A stretch of 64,000 bases of DNA from Chryseobacterium gwangjuense. GTDB lineage: Bacteria; Bacteroidota; Bacteroidia; Flavobacteriales; Weeksellaceae. The notes beneath the pieces were generated by a model that saw only the letters and a program-made list of their open reading frames with translations, did not search any database and was not told the DNA's origin. The stretch spans positions 310,001 through 374,000 of the forward strand of contig NZ_JAJTNP010000005.1 of assembly GCF_021311115.1 (NCBI RefSeq). Direction: 5' to 3'. The translations under genes and the position numbers were made by a program. Positions 1 to 9,472 of the stretch are shown piece by piece; within the stretch, counting starts at the first letter, position 1, and every line of letters starts with the position of its first letter.

Positions 1-2729
1 TAAATCCCTTTATAGGAACGGGCGGTCATGGACATACATTTCCCGGAGCGATAGTTCCTTTCGGAATGGTACAACTTTCTCCGGATACCCGAATTGACGG
101 AAGCTGGGACGGATGCAGCGGTTATCATTATTCGGATTCTGTAATTTACGGATTTTCTCATACCCACTTGAATGGAACCGGAGTTTCTGATTACGGAGAC
201 ATCATGCTAATGCCTACCATGGGAAAACCAAGTCTCATCAGTAAAGAATATTCGTCTAAATTTTCTCATAAAAACGAAAAAGCTACGGCAGGGTTTTACT
301 CAGTAAAATTAGATAAAAACAATATTGATGTTCGTTTAACGACTACCAAAAGAGTGGGTTATCATGAATACACATTCAACAATGCCGGAAATGCGAATAT
401 TATTTTAGACTTAAACCACAGAGACAAACTTCTGGAAGGTGAGGTAAAAATTATCGACGACAAAACGATTGAGGTTTTCAGAAGAAGTGAAGCTTGGGCA
501 ACCAACCAGTATATTTATGCCAGAATTGAATTTTCAAAACCCATGAAAATCTCTAAAAAAGAGGCCAATGGAAAAAATGAAAATAATCTGTATTCAGGAA
601 CTGAACTTGCTTTGGCATTTTCCACTACAGTAAAAAAAGGAGAAAAGATTAGTGTAAAAGTTGCTCTTTCACCAACAGATTATGATGGGGCATCTAAAAA
701 TATGCTGGCAGAAGGAAAATCTGATGATTTTGCTGCCATTCAAAAGCAAGCTGTTGCAGATTGGGACAAAGAATTATCAAAAATTGAAGTAAAATCTGAT
801 GATAAAGACAAACTGACGGTTTTCTACACTGCTCTGTATCATGTTTCCACTCAGCCTAATATCAATATGGATGCAGATGGAAAATACAGAGGAAGAGACA
901 ATAAGTTCTATTATGCTAAAGATTTCGATTATTATACCGTTTTTTCTCTTTGGGATACCTTCAGAGGAGCACATCCTTTAATGACGCTAATCGACAGAAA
1001 GAGAACAGCAGATTTCGTTAATACTTTCATCAAACAATATGAACAAGGCGGAAAACTTCCGGTTTGGGAACTGGCTTCCAATGAAACCGAATGTATGATC
1101 GGTTATCATGCCGTTTCCGTGATTGCAGATGCCATGGCAAAAGGAATTAAAGGTTTTGATTATGAAAAAGCGTTCCAGGCTTCAAAAAATTCTGCGATGT
1201 TGGATATTTTTGGTTTAAATGCTTACAAAAATAATAACTATATCAGCATTGATGATGAACACGAAAGTGTTTCTAAAACAGTAGAATATGCTTATGATGA
1301 CTGGTGTATTGCTCAAATGGCTAAAATTTTAGGCAAAAATGAAGATTATCAATATTTCATGAAGCGTTCTCAGAACTGGAAAAACTTATACAATCCAAAG
1401 AACGGATTTATGCAGCCTAGAAAAAACGGAAACTGGTATGAGCCTTTTGAAGCAAGAGAGGTGAATAACAATTATACCGAAGGGAACTCTTGGCATTACT
1501 CCTACTCTGTTCAACAGGATATTCCAGGATTGATTGCGGCTCATGGAGGAAAAGAAAAATTTGAACAATTTATTGATGCTATTTTTTCTGCTCCTGATAA
1601 AACAACAGGAAGAGAACAGGTTGATATCACTGGTTTGATCGGACAATACGCTCAGGGAAATGAACCGAGCCACCACATTGCTTATCTGTATAACTATGTA
1701 GGAAAACCTGAAAAAACAGATGCAAAAATCAAATATATCCTTGATAATTATTACAAAAACACTCCGGATGGTTTGATCGGAAATGAAGACTGTGGACAAA
1801 TGAGTGCTTGGTATATTTTGAGTACAATGGGTATTTATTCTGTTACTCCTGGATTACCTGAATGGCAAACTACGAAGCCATATTTTGATGAGGTTAAACT
1901 TCATTTGGAAGACGGAACCACCAAAACAATCACAAAAAACACTTCGAAAGAAGAGCTGAAACGTTTAGGTTTTGAAAATGTAAAAACCATCAAAGATCCT
2001 TCTTATACGGAGCAAACCGCTTCTCCTGTCATTGCAGCAGACCGTCTTTTTGATTTTACTACCAAAGTTGAGATCACTCCGTTAAACGGAAAAGATAAAA
2101 TCTACTATATGACGCTGGATGAAGATGATAAAAATGTAAGAAAAACGTTCAAAGCATACAAAGAGCCGTTTACGATCAGTAAAACCACTCAGGTTTCTGC
2201 TTATGCTGAAAGAAACGGTGAAAAGAGTTCAATCACAATTGCCCATTTCAACAAACGTCCGAATCACTGGGAAATTAACATCAATTCAAAAGTAAATCCT
2301 CAATATACTGCAGGTGGAAAATTTGCTTTAATTGACGGAATCAACGGTGATGTCAACTGGAGAAAAGGGGAATGGCAAGGTTATCAGGGGCAAACTGTAG
2401 AAGCCGTTATTGATTTCAGATCCCCTCAGCAAATCAAACATTTATCTTCTACTTATCTTCAGGACAGCAGAGCCTGGATCTTAGTTCCTAAAAAAGTAGA
2501 ATATTATGCATCTATGGATGGTAAAACTTATATTTTGCTAAAAACTCTGGACAATACACTTGATCCTAAAGACGAAAAAATACAGATCAAAGATTTTGCA
2601 ACAGAAGTTCTACCGACTGAAGCCCGTTATGTAAAAGTAAAAGCCTACCATTTCGGAAAACTTCCTGCGTGGCATCAGGGAGCAGGCGGAGATGCTTATA
2701 TTTTTATTGATGAGATTTCTGTAAAATAA
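1..2729 (+). CDS. GH92 family glycosyl hydrolase (exo-alpha-mannosidase type), 5' end cut by window
   Basis: The reading frame is open from the first base. The 21 codons before the first internal ATG (position 66) encode NPFIGTGGHGHT and onward, the classic start of a GH92 catalytic module, so the true start and any signal peptide lie outside the window. Other GH92 marks are SNETECMIG, GNEPSHHIAYLYNY and GNEDCGQMSAW. GH92 enzymes are calcium-dependent inverting exo-mannosidases that trim alpha-mannosides from glycans. After the catalytic part (about 660 visible residues) there is a small beta-sandwich region (visible residues about 690-755, like the chitobiase C-terminal domain). A discoidin/F5-8C-like carbohydrate-binding module follows (about 770-908, with the WRKGEWQGYQG stretch). 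Family is secure; linkage specificity cannot be read from sequence. The likely location is periplasm or cell surface. Confidence 0.93.
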   Translation, partial: NPFIGTGGHGHTFPGAIVPFGMVQLSPDTRIDGSWDGCSGYHYSDSVIYGFSHTHLNGTGVSDYGDIMLMPTMGKPSLISKEYSSKFSHKNEKATAGFYSVKLDKNNIDVRLTTTKRVGYHEYTFNNAGNANIILDLNHRDKLLEGEVKIIDDKTIEVFRRSEAWATNQYIYARIEFSKPMKISKKEANGKNENNLYSGTELALAFSTTVKKGEKISVKVALSPTDYDGASKNMLAEGKSDDFAAIQKQAVADWDKELSKIEVKSDDKDKLTVFYTALYHVSTQPNINMDADGKYRGRDNKFYYAKDFDYYTVFSLWDTFRGAHPLMTLIDRKRTADFVNTFIKQYEQGGKLPVWELASNETECMIGYHAVSVIADAMAKGIKGFDYEKAFQASKNSAMLDIFGLNAYKNNNYISIDDEHESVSKTVEYAYDDWCIAQMAKILGKNEDYQYFMKRSQNWKNLYNPKNGFMQPRKNGNWYEPFEAREVNNNYTEGNSWHYSYSVQQDIPGLIAAHGGKEKFEQFIDAIFSAPDKTTGREQVDITGLIGQYAQGNEPSHHIAYLYNYVGKPEKTDAKIKYILDNYYKNTPDGLIGNEDCGQMSAWYILSTMGIYSVTPGLPEWQTTKPYFDEVKLHLEDGTTKTITKNTSKEELKRLGFENVKTIKDPSYTEQTASPVIAADRLFDFTTKVEITPLNGKDKIYYMTLDEDDKNVRKTFKAYKEPFTISKTTQVSAYAERNGEKSSITIAHFNKRPNHWEININSKVNPQYTAGGKFALIDGINGDVNWRKGEWQGYQGQTVEAVIDFRSPQQIKHLSSTYLQDSRAWILVPKKVEYYASMDGKTYILLKTLDNTLDPKDEKIQIKDFATEVLPTEARYVKVKAYHFGKLPAWHQGAGGDAYIFIDEISVK

Positions 2730-2749
2730 TGAGTATTCAACAATAAACC

Positions 2750-2784
2750 AAAAGCGTTTCGAAAAATTTTCGAAACGCTTTTTT
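2750..2784 (+). terminator. Rho-independent terminator after GH92 gene
   Basis: Near-perfect hairpin with arms aaaagcgtttcg and cgaaacgctttt, followed by a T-run, 21 bases after the GH92 stop codon. Confidence 0.85.
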
Positions 2785-2962
2785 ATTTGTACAAGCTTAC
2801 TATTAAAAGAAAATTTAAGTTTACTGGATTCAAAAAAATAGAATTGCACTGGATTTATCTTCTAAAATCCGTAAATTTATCTACAAATACCTGATCCTTG
2901 TCGAAAAAATTTCATTTTCCTATTCTTTATCAGTTATTTTGTAAATTGATATTAAAGACGTT

Positions 2963-5900
2963 ATGAAGAAGGAAAAAACAAAAGTTTCCAGTTTATCCAA
3001 GATTCTTAAAATTTCGGGAATAAGTATAGGCAGCATTGCTTTACTCCTCTATATTTCTCCTTATTTTTTTAAAGACACCATCAATAATGGTATCAAAGAG
3101 GTTTCCCAAAGCTATATAAAAACGAAAATAGATTTCCAGGATTTAGATATTTCTTTCTTCACCCATTTTCCTAATCTTACCGTTACCCTTACCAATTCTT
3201 CAGTAAAAGGGAAGAGTCCTTTTCAGACTGAAAACCTTATTGATGCGAAAAAAATTGGTTTAGGTGTAGATATTACCAGTCTTTTCGGAGAAAAAATCAT
3301 TTTCAATACTCTTTATATTGAAGATGCGAATATCCGAATGAAAACTGACAGTTTAGGAAGAAATAATTTTGATATTCTCGTATCCGAAGAAGAAGCCAAA
3401 GAAAAAAACGATTCTAAATTGGCTTTAGCTCTGCAAAACTTCAGAATTTCTAATTCTAACTTCATTTATGATGATCAACTCAGTAAAACGTATGTAAAAT
3501 TAGATCAATTAGAATACGACGGGTTGATTGATTTAACGAAAGATATTCTGAGTCTAAATGCAAAAACAGAAATTAAAAACAGTTTTTTCAAATTAGATAA
3601 AGATACCTGGATTAAGAATTTACCTTTACAAGGAAAAATCAATACAAAGATCAATATCGATCAGTTAGGTTTTTACTTTACAGATAATCCTTTGGTGTTG
3701 GGAGAATTTCCATTCAATCTTCAAGGGAGTCTGAAAATGCCAAATGAGCAGCAGGTTTATGATCTAAAAATCACTACTAAAAATGCTAATCTAAAAGCCA
3801 TTCCTGCCATCATTCCGGAAGCCTACCAGGAATATGCAAAACAAGTTGAAATGAAAGGTAAAGCCGATCTTTTGTTCACCATGAAAGGTATTCTGAACAC
3901 TTCTAAAAAACAAAGTCCGGATATTCGTATCGAAGCCAGCCTTAATAACGGGTTTTTCAATTATCAGAAATCTTCATCTCCTATTAATAACTTAAGCCTA
4001 ACCTCTGTTATTGATCTTCCCGCTTTAGATCCTAACCGACTGAAAGTAAAAGTAAACGAGCTTGATTTCAGCCTTTTAAATGGTTATACAAGAACTAATT
4101 TCCTTTTTGAAAACGGTTCTACCATGTTTTCTGAAGGAACCATAGATTCAAACATCAATCTTGAGGCTTTAAAGAATGCAACAGGATACAAAAAAATCGA
4201 TGCCAAAGGAAATCTTAAGCTCAACGGAAACTGGAAAGGCTCTATCTCTACCAATGCTAAAAATACGTTACAAAAAGTACCTTTATTTGATCTGAAAGCT
4301 GATCTGAAAAACGGATATTTCAAAATGAGAGAAATGCCAGCTGCTTTGGATCATATCAATCTGGATATGACGATCCGAAACACCAGTGGTAATTTTAAAA
4401 ATACAGCGGTTTTAGTTCATAATATCGATGCTAAAGCATTAGACAATTACACCAAAGGAAAAATTGAGGTAAAAAATTTAGACAACTATCCTGTTGATGC
4501 CGATTTTACTGCCAAAATCCACCTTCAGGACATTTACAAAATCTATCCCGTAAAAGGCATTGAACTTCGTGGTGATCTTTTTATAAAATCCAAAGCGGTG
4601 GGAACGTATGAACCAAAGCGCAAGAGAGTTCCTGTAAGTAACAGTACTTTATCTCTGAAAAATGGTTTTATCAAATTCGCCGATTATCCTGAACTTCCTT
4701 TAGAAAACATTAACGTAGAAACTCATGTAAAAAGTGGAAGAGGTTCTTTTAATGATTTGGATATCAGCGTTCTTCCTATTTCGTTTACATTAGCCGGAAA
4801 ACCTTTCACTGTAAAGGCTAATTTAAAAAACCTCAACAACCTGAATTACCGACTGCATTCCAAAGGGCAGCTTAATCTGGGTGACATCTACAAACTCTTC
4901 CCTATTGAAGGGCTAGACATTAATGGTGTTATTTCGACTGATGTCGGATTGAAAGGACAGAATGGTGCAGCTTTAGACAATATTCAGAACAGAGGTTTTG
5001 TGAAAATTGAAAATATCACGATTCATTCTAAATTTTTCCCAAGCAATTTTGTGGTAAAAGAAGGGTTGTTTAAACTCAATGGAAGCCAATTAACTTTTGA
5101 AGAGGTAAAAGCCCGCTACAAAAAGAATGTATTTGTTTTCAACGGAAATGTGTCCAATTACATTAATTACATTCTAAAAGACCAAAATTTGACCGGAAGT
5201 ATCAATTTTACTTCAAAAAAAGTGAATATTGATGATTTTATGGCATACAACTCGGGAGAATCTTCTAATTCCACTTCTGCGGAAGAAGGTGTCATTTTAC
5301 TTCCTAAAAACTTAAATGTCATCATAAATGGTAATGCTAATGAAATTATGTTTAAAGACATCAAACTTAATAATTTCAAAGGTAATTTAGCCTTAAAAGA
5401 TGGCAATTTAGCGCTTAATGAAACCGAATTCGGAATGATCGGTTCCACATTCAACGCCAACGGAACATACGCTCCTGTGAATGCTAAAAAAGCCAAATTC
5501 GGCATCAATATGAAAGCTAAAAGCTTTGATATCCAAAGAGCATACAAAGAAATTACCTTATTCAGAGAAATGGTTTCCGCTGCAGAAAAAGCGCATGGAA
5601 AAGTTTCTTTAGACTATCATCTGGAAGGTGATTTAGGTGCTAATTTCTTTCCCAGATTGAAGACCATAAAAGGAGAAGGTGTTTTAACGTTGGAAGATAT
5701 TCAGTTTCGTGGTTTTAAAGTGTTTAATTCCGTGGCTGAAAAGACTTCCACGGATGCACTTCACGATGCCAAAGTGAGTAAAGTTAATATCAAAACGAGT
5801 ATTAAAGACAACGTGATCACCATAGAAAGAACGAAATTCAAAATTGCAGGTTTCCGACCAAGAATCGAAGGACAAGTAAGTCTTGACGGTTATATCAATG

Positions 5901-6112
5901 TCGGAATGCGTTTGGGGCTTCCTCCTTTCGGAATCATAGGTATTCCGATTAAAATTACAGGACCTTCAGAAACATTTAAGGTAGAAACCGGAAAATACCA
6001 GAAAGAAGACCTTAATGAAAAGGATGATGAGTACCAGGATTATCAAAAATCTTTAGAAGAAGAAGCTGCTAAAAAAGCCGAAGCCGAAAAAGCAAACTCC
6101 AACCCGAAATAA
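2963..6112 (+). CDS. AsmA-like inner-membrane-anchored protein (AsmA/TamB superfamily)
   Basis: A 1049-residue protein with one N-terminal membrane segment (about residues 13-35) and a long, repetitive beta-rich body. The AsmA C-terminal signature lies near residues 960-1010 (GLPPFGIIGIPIKITGPSE). The end is a charged, helical tail rich in Lys, Glu and Ala. AsmA-like proteins are long hydrophobic-groove bridges linked to phospholipid transport and outer-membrane homeostasis; this role is taken from the family and not shown here. It is monocistronic, with its own terminator, and transcribed away from the neighbouring phytanoyl-dioxygenase gene. The length fits Bacteroidota AsmA proteins, which exceed the E. 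coli protein. Start ATG 2963 is chosen because it directly precedes the basic N-terminus and membrane helix. Confidence 0.85.
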   Translation: MKKEKTKVSSLSKILKISGISIGSIALLLYISPYFFKDTINNGIKEVSQSYIKTKIDFQDLDISFFTHFPNLTVTLTNSSVKGKSPFQTENLIDAKKIGLGVDITSLFGEKIIFNTLYIEDANIRMKTDSLGRNNFDILVSEEEAKEKNDSKLALALQNFRISNSNFIYDDQLSKTYVKLDQLEYDGLIDLTKDILSLNAKTEIKNSFFKLDKDTWIKNLPLQGKINTKINIDQLGFYFTDNPLVLGEFPFNLQGSLKMPNEQQVYDLKITTKNANLKAIPAIIPEAYQEYAKQVEMKGKADLLFTMKGILNTSKKQSPDIRIEASLNNGFFNYQKSSSPINNLSLTSVIDLPALDPNRLKVKVNELDFSLLNGYTRTNFLFENGSTMFSEGTIDSNINLEALKNATGYKKIDAKGNLKLNGNWKGSISTNAKNTLQKVPLFDLKADLKNGYFKMREMPAALDHINLDMTIRNTSGNFKNTAVLVHNIDAKALDNYTKGKIEVKNLDNYPVDADFTAKIHLQDIYKIYPVKGIELRGDLFIKSKAVGTYEPKRKRVPVSNSTLSLKNGFIKFADYPELPLENINVETHVKSGRGSFNDLDISVLPISFTLAGKPFTVKANLKNLNNLNYRLHSKGQLNLGDIYKLFPIEGLDINGVISTDVGLKGQNGAALDNIQNRGFVKIENITIHSKFFPSNFVVKEGLFKLNGSQLTFEEVKARYKKNVFVFNGNVSNYINYILKDQNLTGSINFTSKKVNIDDFMAYNSGESSNSTSAEEGVILLPKNLNVIINGNANEIMFKDIKLNNFKGNLALKDGNLALNETEFGMIGSTFNANGTYAPVNAKKAKFGINMKAKSFDIQRAYKEITLFREMVSAAEKAHGKVSLDYHLEGDLGANFFPRLKTIKGEGVLTLEDIQFRGFKVFNSVAEKTSTDALHDAKVSKVNIKTSIKDNVITIERTKFKIAGFRPRIEGQVSLDGYINVGMRLGLPPFGIIGIPIKITGPSETFKVETGKYQKEDLNEKDDEYQDYQKSLEEEAAKKAEAEKANSNPK

Positions 6113-6118
6113 TAAAAT

Positions 6119-6145
6119 TACCCATCGTTTTGATGGGTATTTTTT
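6119..6145 (+). terminator. Rho-independent terminator after AsmA-like gene
   Basis: Stem tacccatc/gatgggta with a 5-base loop followed by tttttt. It lies between convergent genes and has its T-tract on the plus strand. Confidence 0.85.
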
Positions 6146-6161
6146 ATAGAAGTTTAGATTA

Positions 6162-6881
6162 TTAATTGCACATTTCCTTTTCTGACCATTCCAGCTCTTT
6201 CGGCAGTTCTGCATCAGAAAATTCTATATGAATTACTCTTCTTTTTTTTCCATTTGTAGTTCGATTGGAACCGTGAAGCGTTAATGGTTTCATAATCATC
6301 ACTCCGCCTTTGTTTACCTTACAAATATGTTCGGTTTCAATATTCCAATCTATGGTTTCCGGTCTATAGATTCCTTTGGCATGTGATGCAGGAATTACTT
6401 TTAATGCACCATTTTGTTCATCTGTATCGTCAAGATGAATTCTGATGGTATAAATATTTTCAAGGATATCTAATGGCGGCTGAACAGCAAACTGATTTTG
6501 TTTTGTGGTCCAAGGTCCAAAATTGGGCAATTCTATTTTTTTATCTACAGAAATAGTTAAATCCTGATGATAAGCAACATACCAATTCGATTTCTCCGGT
6601 TTATCAAAATAGATACTTTTTACCACAAAATATTGGTCTCCAAAAACCTCTTTGATGATTTTTTTAATATTGTCATTAAAAACCAAGTCCTTGACTTCAG
6701 GAATTTCTTTTAGAAACTGTCTGATTGCAAAAAGATCCTCAGATTTTCTGAACGTTTCTTTTGAGGTATCAATTATATTAATCACATCAGAAATACGTTC
6801 AATTTCTTCATCAGAAAAAATATTGCTGATAACGGAAAACCCATTATCAGCAATGTCTTGTTTATAGTGTTGTAAATTCAA
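6162..6881 (-). CDS. Phytanoyl-CoA dioxygenase (PhyH) family protein
   Basis: A 239-residue Fe(II)/2-oxoglutarate-dependent oxygenase. The facial-triad motif HQD (in YHQDLT) and the distal His (LHGSNRT) are present, followed by Arg/Lys residues (KKRRVIHIEF) suited to binding 2-oxoglutarate. Family members hydroxylate small molecules or acyl chains, and the substrate cannot be predicted. The first codon is TTG: no ATG exists near the conserved N-terminal NGFSVISN segment. A TAATTTTG box lies 13 bases upstream. The gene is alone, convergent with the AsmA-like gene and just downstream of the symporter gene on the same strand. Confidence 0.85.
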   Translation of the reverse strand: MNLQHYKQDIADNGFSVISNIFSDEEIERISDVINIIDTSKETFRKSEDLFAIRQFLKEIPEVKDLVFNDNIKKIIKEVFGDQYFVVKSIYFDKPEKSNWYVAYHQDLTISVDKKIELPNFGPWTTKQNQFAVQPPLDILENIYTIRIHLDDTDEQNGALKVIPASHAKGIYRPETIDWNIETEHICKVNKGGVMIMKPLTLHGSNRTTNGKKRRVIHIEFSDAELPKELEWSEKEMCN

Positions 6882-6894
6882 AACCCGAAGTTTA

Positions 6895-6902
6895 CAAAAT
6901 TA
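6895..6902 (-). promoter_or_regulatory. Putative Bacteroidota -7 box for the PhyH gene
   Basis: TAATTTTG on the minus strand fits TAnnTTTG and sits 13 bases before the TTG start. No clear -33 TTG was found. Confidence 0.4.
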
Positions 6903-6906
6903 TTTA

Positions 6907-8157
6907 TTAAATATCTCCACCATGATTTTCAAGCTGACCTTCCCATTTAGAAACGGCAGAAGTTGCCAACGCATTTCCTAAAACATTCGTCATACTTCTT
7001 CCCATATCGCAGAAATGGTCAATCGGTAGAATAAGGGCAATTCCTTCCGGTGGAATTCCAAACATAGAACAAGTCGCCACAATAATTACTAGAGACGCTC
7101 TCGGAACTCCCGCAATTCCTTTCGAAGTAAGCATTAATACCAAAAGCATCGTGATTTGCTGCCCTACTGTCATTTCAATACCGTAAATCTGAGCAATAAA
7201 TATAGAAGCAAACGTCATGTACATCATACTTCCATCCAGATTGAAGGAATATCCTAAAGGTAAAATAAAAGATACGACTCTATTGTTACACCCGAATCTT
7301 TCCAATTCTTCTACCAGTTTCGGAAACACCGCTTCAGAACTTGTGGTAGAAAATGCAATTAGCAATGGTGATTTTATTCTTTTCAACAAATCGAAAAGAC
7401 GATTTCCTAAGATTAAATAACCTACCAGCAATAAAACCAACCACAAAATACCCAACGCAAAGAAGAAATCTCTCAAATAAATCGCATATACTTTAAATAT
7501 TTCAAAACCATTGGTTGCAACAACGGCCGCAATAGCTCCTAAAACACCAAGCGGTGCAAACCACATGATATATCCTACCATTTTAAGGATTCCATGAGCC
7601 ACAATGTCAAATAATTTGATAACCGGTTGTGAATATTCTTCTCCTAAATTAGCCAAAGCAACCCCGAACATAATAGAAAATACTACAATCTGAAGGACTT
7701 CGTTTGTAGCAAAAGCTTCAAAAATACTTTTAGGAATGATATGCTTTACAAAATCTTCCAGAGAAAAGCCTTTGCTACTTTTCAGTAATTCTTCTGCAGA
7801 AGCAGCATCCTGTATTGGAAGTTTGGTAACATGCCCCGGTTCGAGCCAGTTCACCAAAATCAATCCGATGAAAAGAGAAACCAAAGACGCAGAAATAAAC
7901 CATAGCATTGCTTTCGTTCCTACCCTTCCGATCATTTTTATATCGCTCATTTTCGCAATTCCTACTACAAGAGTGGTGAATACCAACGGCGCAATAATCA
8001 TCTGAACTAATCTGATAAAAACAGTTCCTAGAAGTTTTATGTTTTTTGAAAACGGCTCTGCACTTTCTGGATATTTCAAATGAACGAAACCTCCAATTCC
8101 TACCCCTAAAATAAGAGCAATGATGATCGCAAAAAATAGTTTATTTTGTCCTTTCAT
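6907..8157 (-). CDS. Dicarboxylate/amino acid:cation symporter (DAACS/GltP type)
   Basis: A 416-residue integral membrane protein with about eight hydrophobic helices and two re-entrant hairpins. Family motifs are SFNLDGSM, SKGIAGVPRAS and MTNVLGN near the C-terminus, which form the substrate and cation sites in GltPh/GltP relatives. It imports C4-dicarboxylates or acidic amino acids with Na+ or H+; which of these cannot be told from sequence. The length is normal for the family. A TATATTTG box lies about 19 bases upstream of the ATG, so it is probably transcribed alone or with the PhyH gene behind it. Confidence 0.93.
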   Translation of the reverse strand: MKGQNKLFFAIIIALILGVGIGGFVHLKYPESAEPFSKNIKLLGTVFIRLVQMIIAPLVFTTLVVGIAKMSDIKMIGRVGTKAMLWFISASLVSLFIGLILVNWLEPGHVTKLPIQDAASAEELLKSSKGFSLEDFVKHIIPKSIFEAFATNEVLQIVVFSIMFGVALANLGEEYSQPVIKLFDIVAHGILKMVGYIMWFAPLGVLGAIAAVVATNGFEIFKVYAIYLRDFFFALGILWLVLLLVGYLILGNRLFDLLKRIKSPLLIAFSTTSSEAVFPKLVEELERFGCNNRVVSFILPLGYSFNLDGSMMYMTFASIFIAQIYGIEMTVGQQITMLLVLMLTSKGIAGVPRASLVIIVATCSMFGIPPEGIALILPIDHFCDMGRSMTNVLGNALATSAVSKWEGQLENHGGDI

Positions 8158-8176
8158 ATATATAATTCAAGTTGCA

Positions 8177-8184
8177 CAAATATA
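8177..8184 (-). promoter_or_regulatory. Putative -7 box for the symporter gene
   Basis: TATATTTG (minus strand) matches TAnnTTTG, 19 bases before the ATG. Confidence 0.4.
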
Positions 8185-8381
8185 ATGTTTTTAAACTTTT
8201 ACCTGCTACCTCTTATTTTCCTCTCTCTGCCATCATATTTATTCTAAAAATTCTCTGTTCTTGCTGATGAATATTTTAAAGAAATAAAAAATAATTAGCA
8301 AAATTTTAATCTTTTGGTATAAATTTTATTATTACATTTACGTATAACATTAAAACCTAAACAACAAAAAATAACTCTATT

Positions 8382-8867
8382 ATGAAAAAAACAATCGCAA
8401 TGGCTGCGTTAGCAATCGCAGTATCTTTCGGATCGATTTCATGTAAGAAAAAAATCTCTGATGCTGATCTTCAGACTCAGGCAACTACCATTGTTACTTC
8501 AAACCCGAATGCTTCCGTTGAGGTAAAAGACGGAGTCGCTCATTTAAGCGGAACTTTTGCCGATGAACAATCTAAAAATGCTATGATTGCTCAATTGAAA
8601 ACGGTAAACGGGATCAAAGAGGTAATGGATATGACTAAAATTGAAGCTCCTGTTGTGGCACCCGTTGCAACTTCCTCTGCAGTAGATCCTGCTGTTCAGC
8701 AAAAAGTACAGGATGCTGTGAAAGATTTCCCTTCAGTAAAAGTAGAAGTTGTAAATGGAGAACTTACGCTTACAGGAAATGTATCTTCACTACAGGCTAG
8801 AAAAATCAAAGAATCTGTAGACGCTTTAAAAGTAGGAAAAGTAAACTTTAACTATACTGTAAAATAA
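8382..8867 (+). CDS. BON-domain lipoprotein
   Basis: A 161-residue lipoprotein precursor. A signal peptide ends at a lipobox-like SISC (Cys about residue 21) followed by lysines. Two BON-type alpha/beta repeats follow (about residues 30-85 and 100-160), each with the NPNASVEVKDGVAHLSG / FPSVKVEVVNGELTLTG pattern. BON domains bind phospholipid or peptidoglycan in envelope-stress proteins such as OsmY and DolP. The next gene starts 5 bases after the stop and also carries a BON-like domain, so the two form an operon. Confidence 0.85.
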   Translation: MKKTIAMAALAIAVSFGSISCKKKISDADLQTQATTIVTSNPNASVEVKDGVAHLSGTFADEQSKNAMIAQLKTVNGIKEVMDMTKIEAPVVAPVATSSAVDPAVQQKVQDAVKDFPSVKVEVVNGELTLTGNVSSLQARKIKESVDALKVGKVNFNYTVK

Positions 8868-8872
8868 TTAAT

Positions 8873-9292
8873 ATGAGCACATTACAAGACAAATATTCAA
8901 GTGTAGTTTCTGCCGCTCAGTTTGCAGGAATTTCAAATCTTCAGGTTCAGGAACAAGACGGAATTTTATATGTTTCCGGAAGTGCTGTTAATACAGCTGC
9001 TAAAGATGCTGTTTGGAATGCTTTAGGAGCCATTGATTCTACGTATTCTGCATCAGATATCAACATCGATGTGCAAGTGAGCGGATTAGCTTCGGGCGCT
9101 TCATTAACAGTAGCTACGGAAGAATCTAATTTAAATATCAGACAGGAGCCTTCTACGGAAGCTGCAGTAGTAGGAAAAGCTGCAAAAGGAGCATCAGTAA
9201 CATTAATCGAGCAGACTTCCGACGATTGGTGGAAAGTAAAAACTGCTGACGGACAGGAAGGTTATGCTTATTCAAGATATTTGAGAGCTTAA
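8873..9292 (+). CDS. BON-like plus bacterial SH3 domain protein
   Basis: A 139-residue protein with an N-terminal BON-like segment (about 10-70, QVQEQDGILYVSGSAVNTAAKD) and a C-terminal SH3b domain (about 77-139). The SH3b part shows LNIRQEPSTEAAVVG and WWKVKTADGQEGYAYSRYL. SH3b domains usually bind cell-wall peptides. No signal peptide is visible, which is odd for a cell-wall-binding module and suggests a cytoplasmic role or non-classical export. It overlaps in content with the lipoprotein encoded 5 bases upstream, so the pair looks functionally linked and co-transcribed. Confidence 0.75.
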   Translation: MSTLQDKYSSVVSAAQFAGISNLQVQEQDGILYVSGSAVNTAAKDAVWNALGAIDSTYSASDINIDVQVSGLASGASLTVATEESNLNIRQEPSTEAAVVGKAAKGASVTLIEQTSDDWWKVKTADGQEGYAYSRYLRA

Positions 9293-9322
9293 CCGGCAAG
9301 ATTTAGCATTATTTAAAATATA

Positions 9323-9348
9323 ACATCCCTATTCAGGGGTGTTTTTTT
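9323..9348 (+). terminator. Terminator after the BON operon
   Basis: Stem acatccct/aggggtgt (one G-T pair) followed by a run of seven Ts. Confidence 0.75.
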
Positions 9349-9389
9349 ATATTTTTTATAACCTTAAAGTATAAGCAATCACAATTCAA

Positions 9390-9412
9390 AACGGATTAAA
9401 GTCCGTTTTTTC
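9390..9412 (+). terminator. Second terminator-like hairpin
   Basis: aacgga/tccgtt stem followed by tttttt, about 60 bases before the next gene. It may be a back-up terminator. Confidence 0.5.
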
Positions 9413-9472
9413 TTTTTTAATCACACTCGCCGAATATATTTTTATGTTTAAATTAGCGTCAAATTTTATATA

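Noticed and set aside
6652..6867. Small open frame on the plus strand inside the PhyH gene
   Set aside because: It mirrors the opposite strand of a well-supported gene, has no domain pattern and no separate promoter.
9293..9472. tRNA or riboswitch between the BON and CocE-like genes
   Set aside because: No cloverleaf or known riboswitch pattern; two simple terminator hairpins explain the structure.
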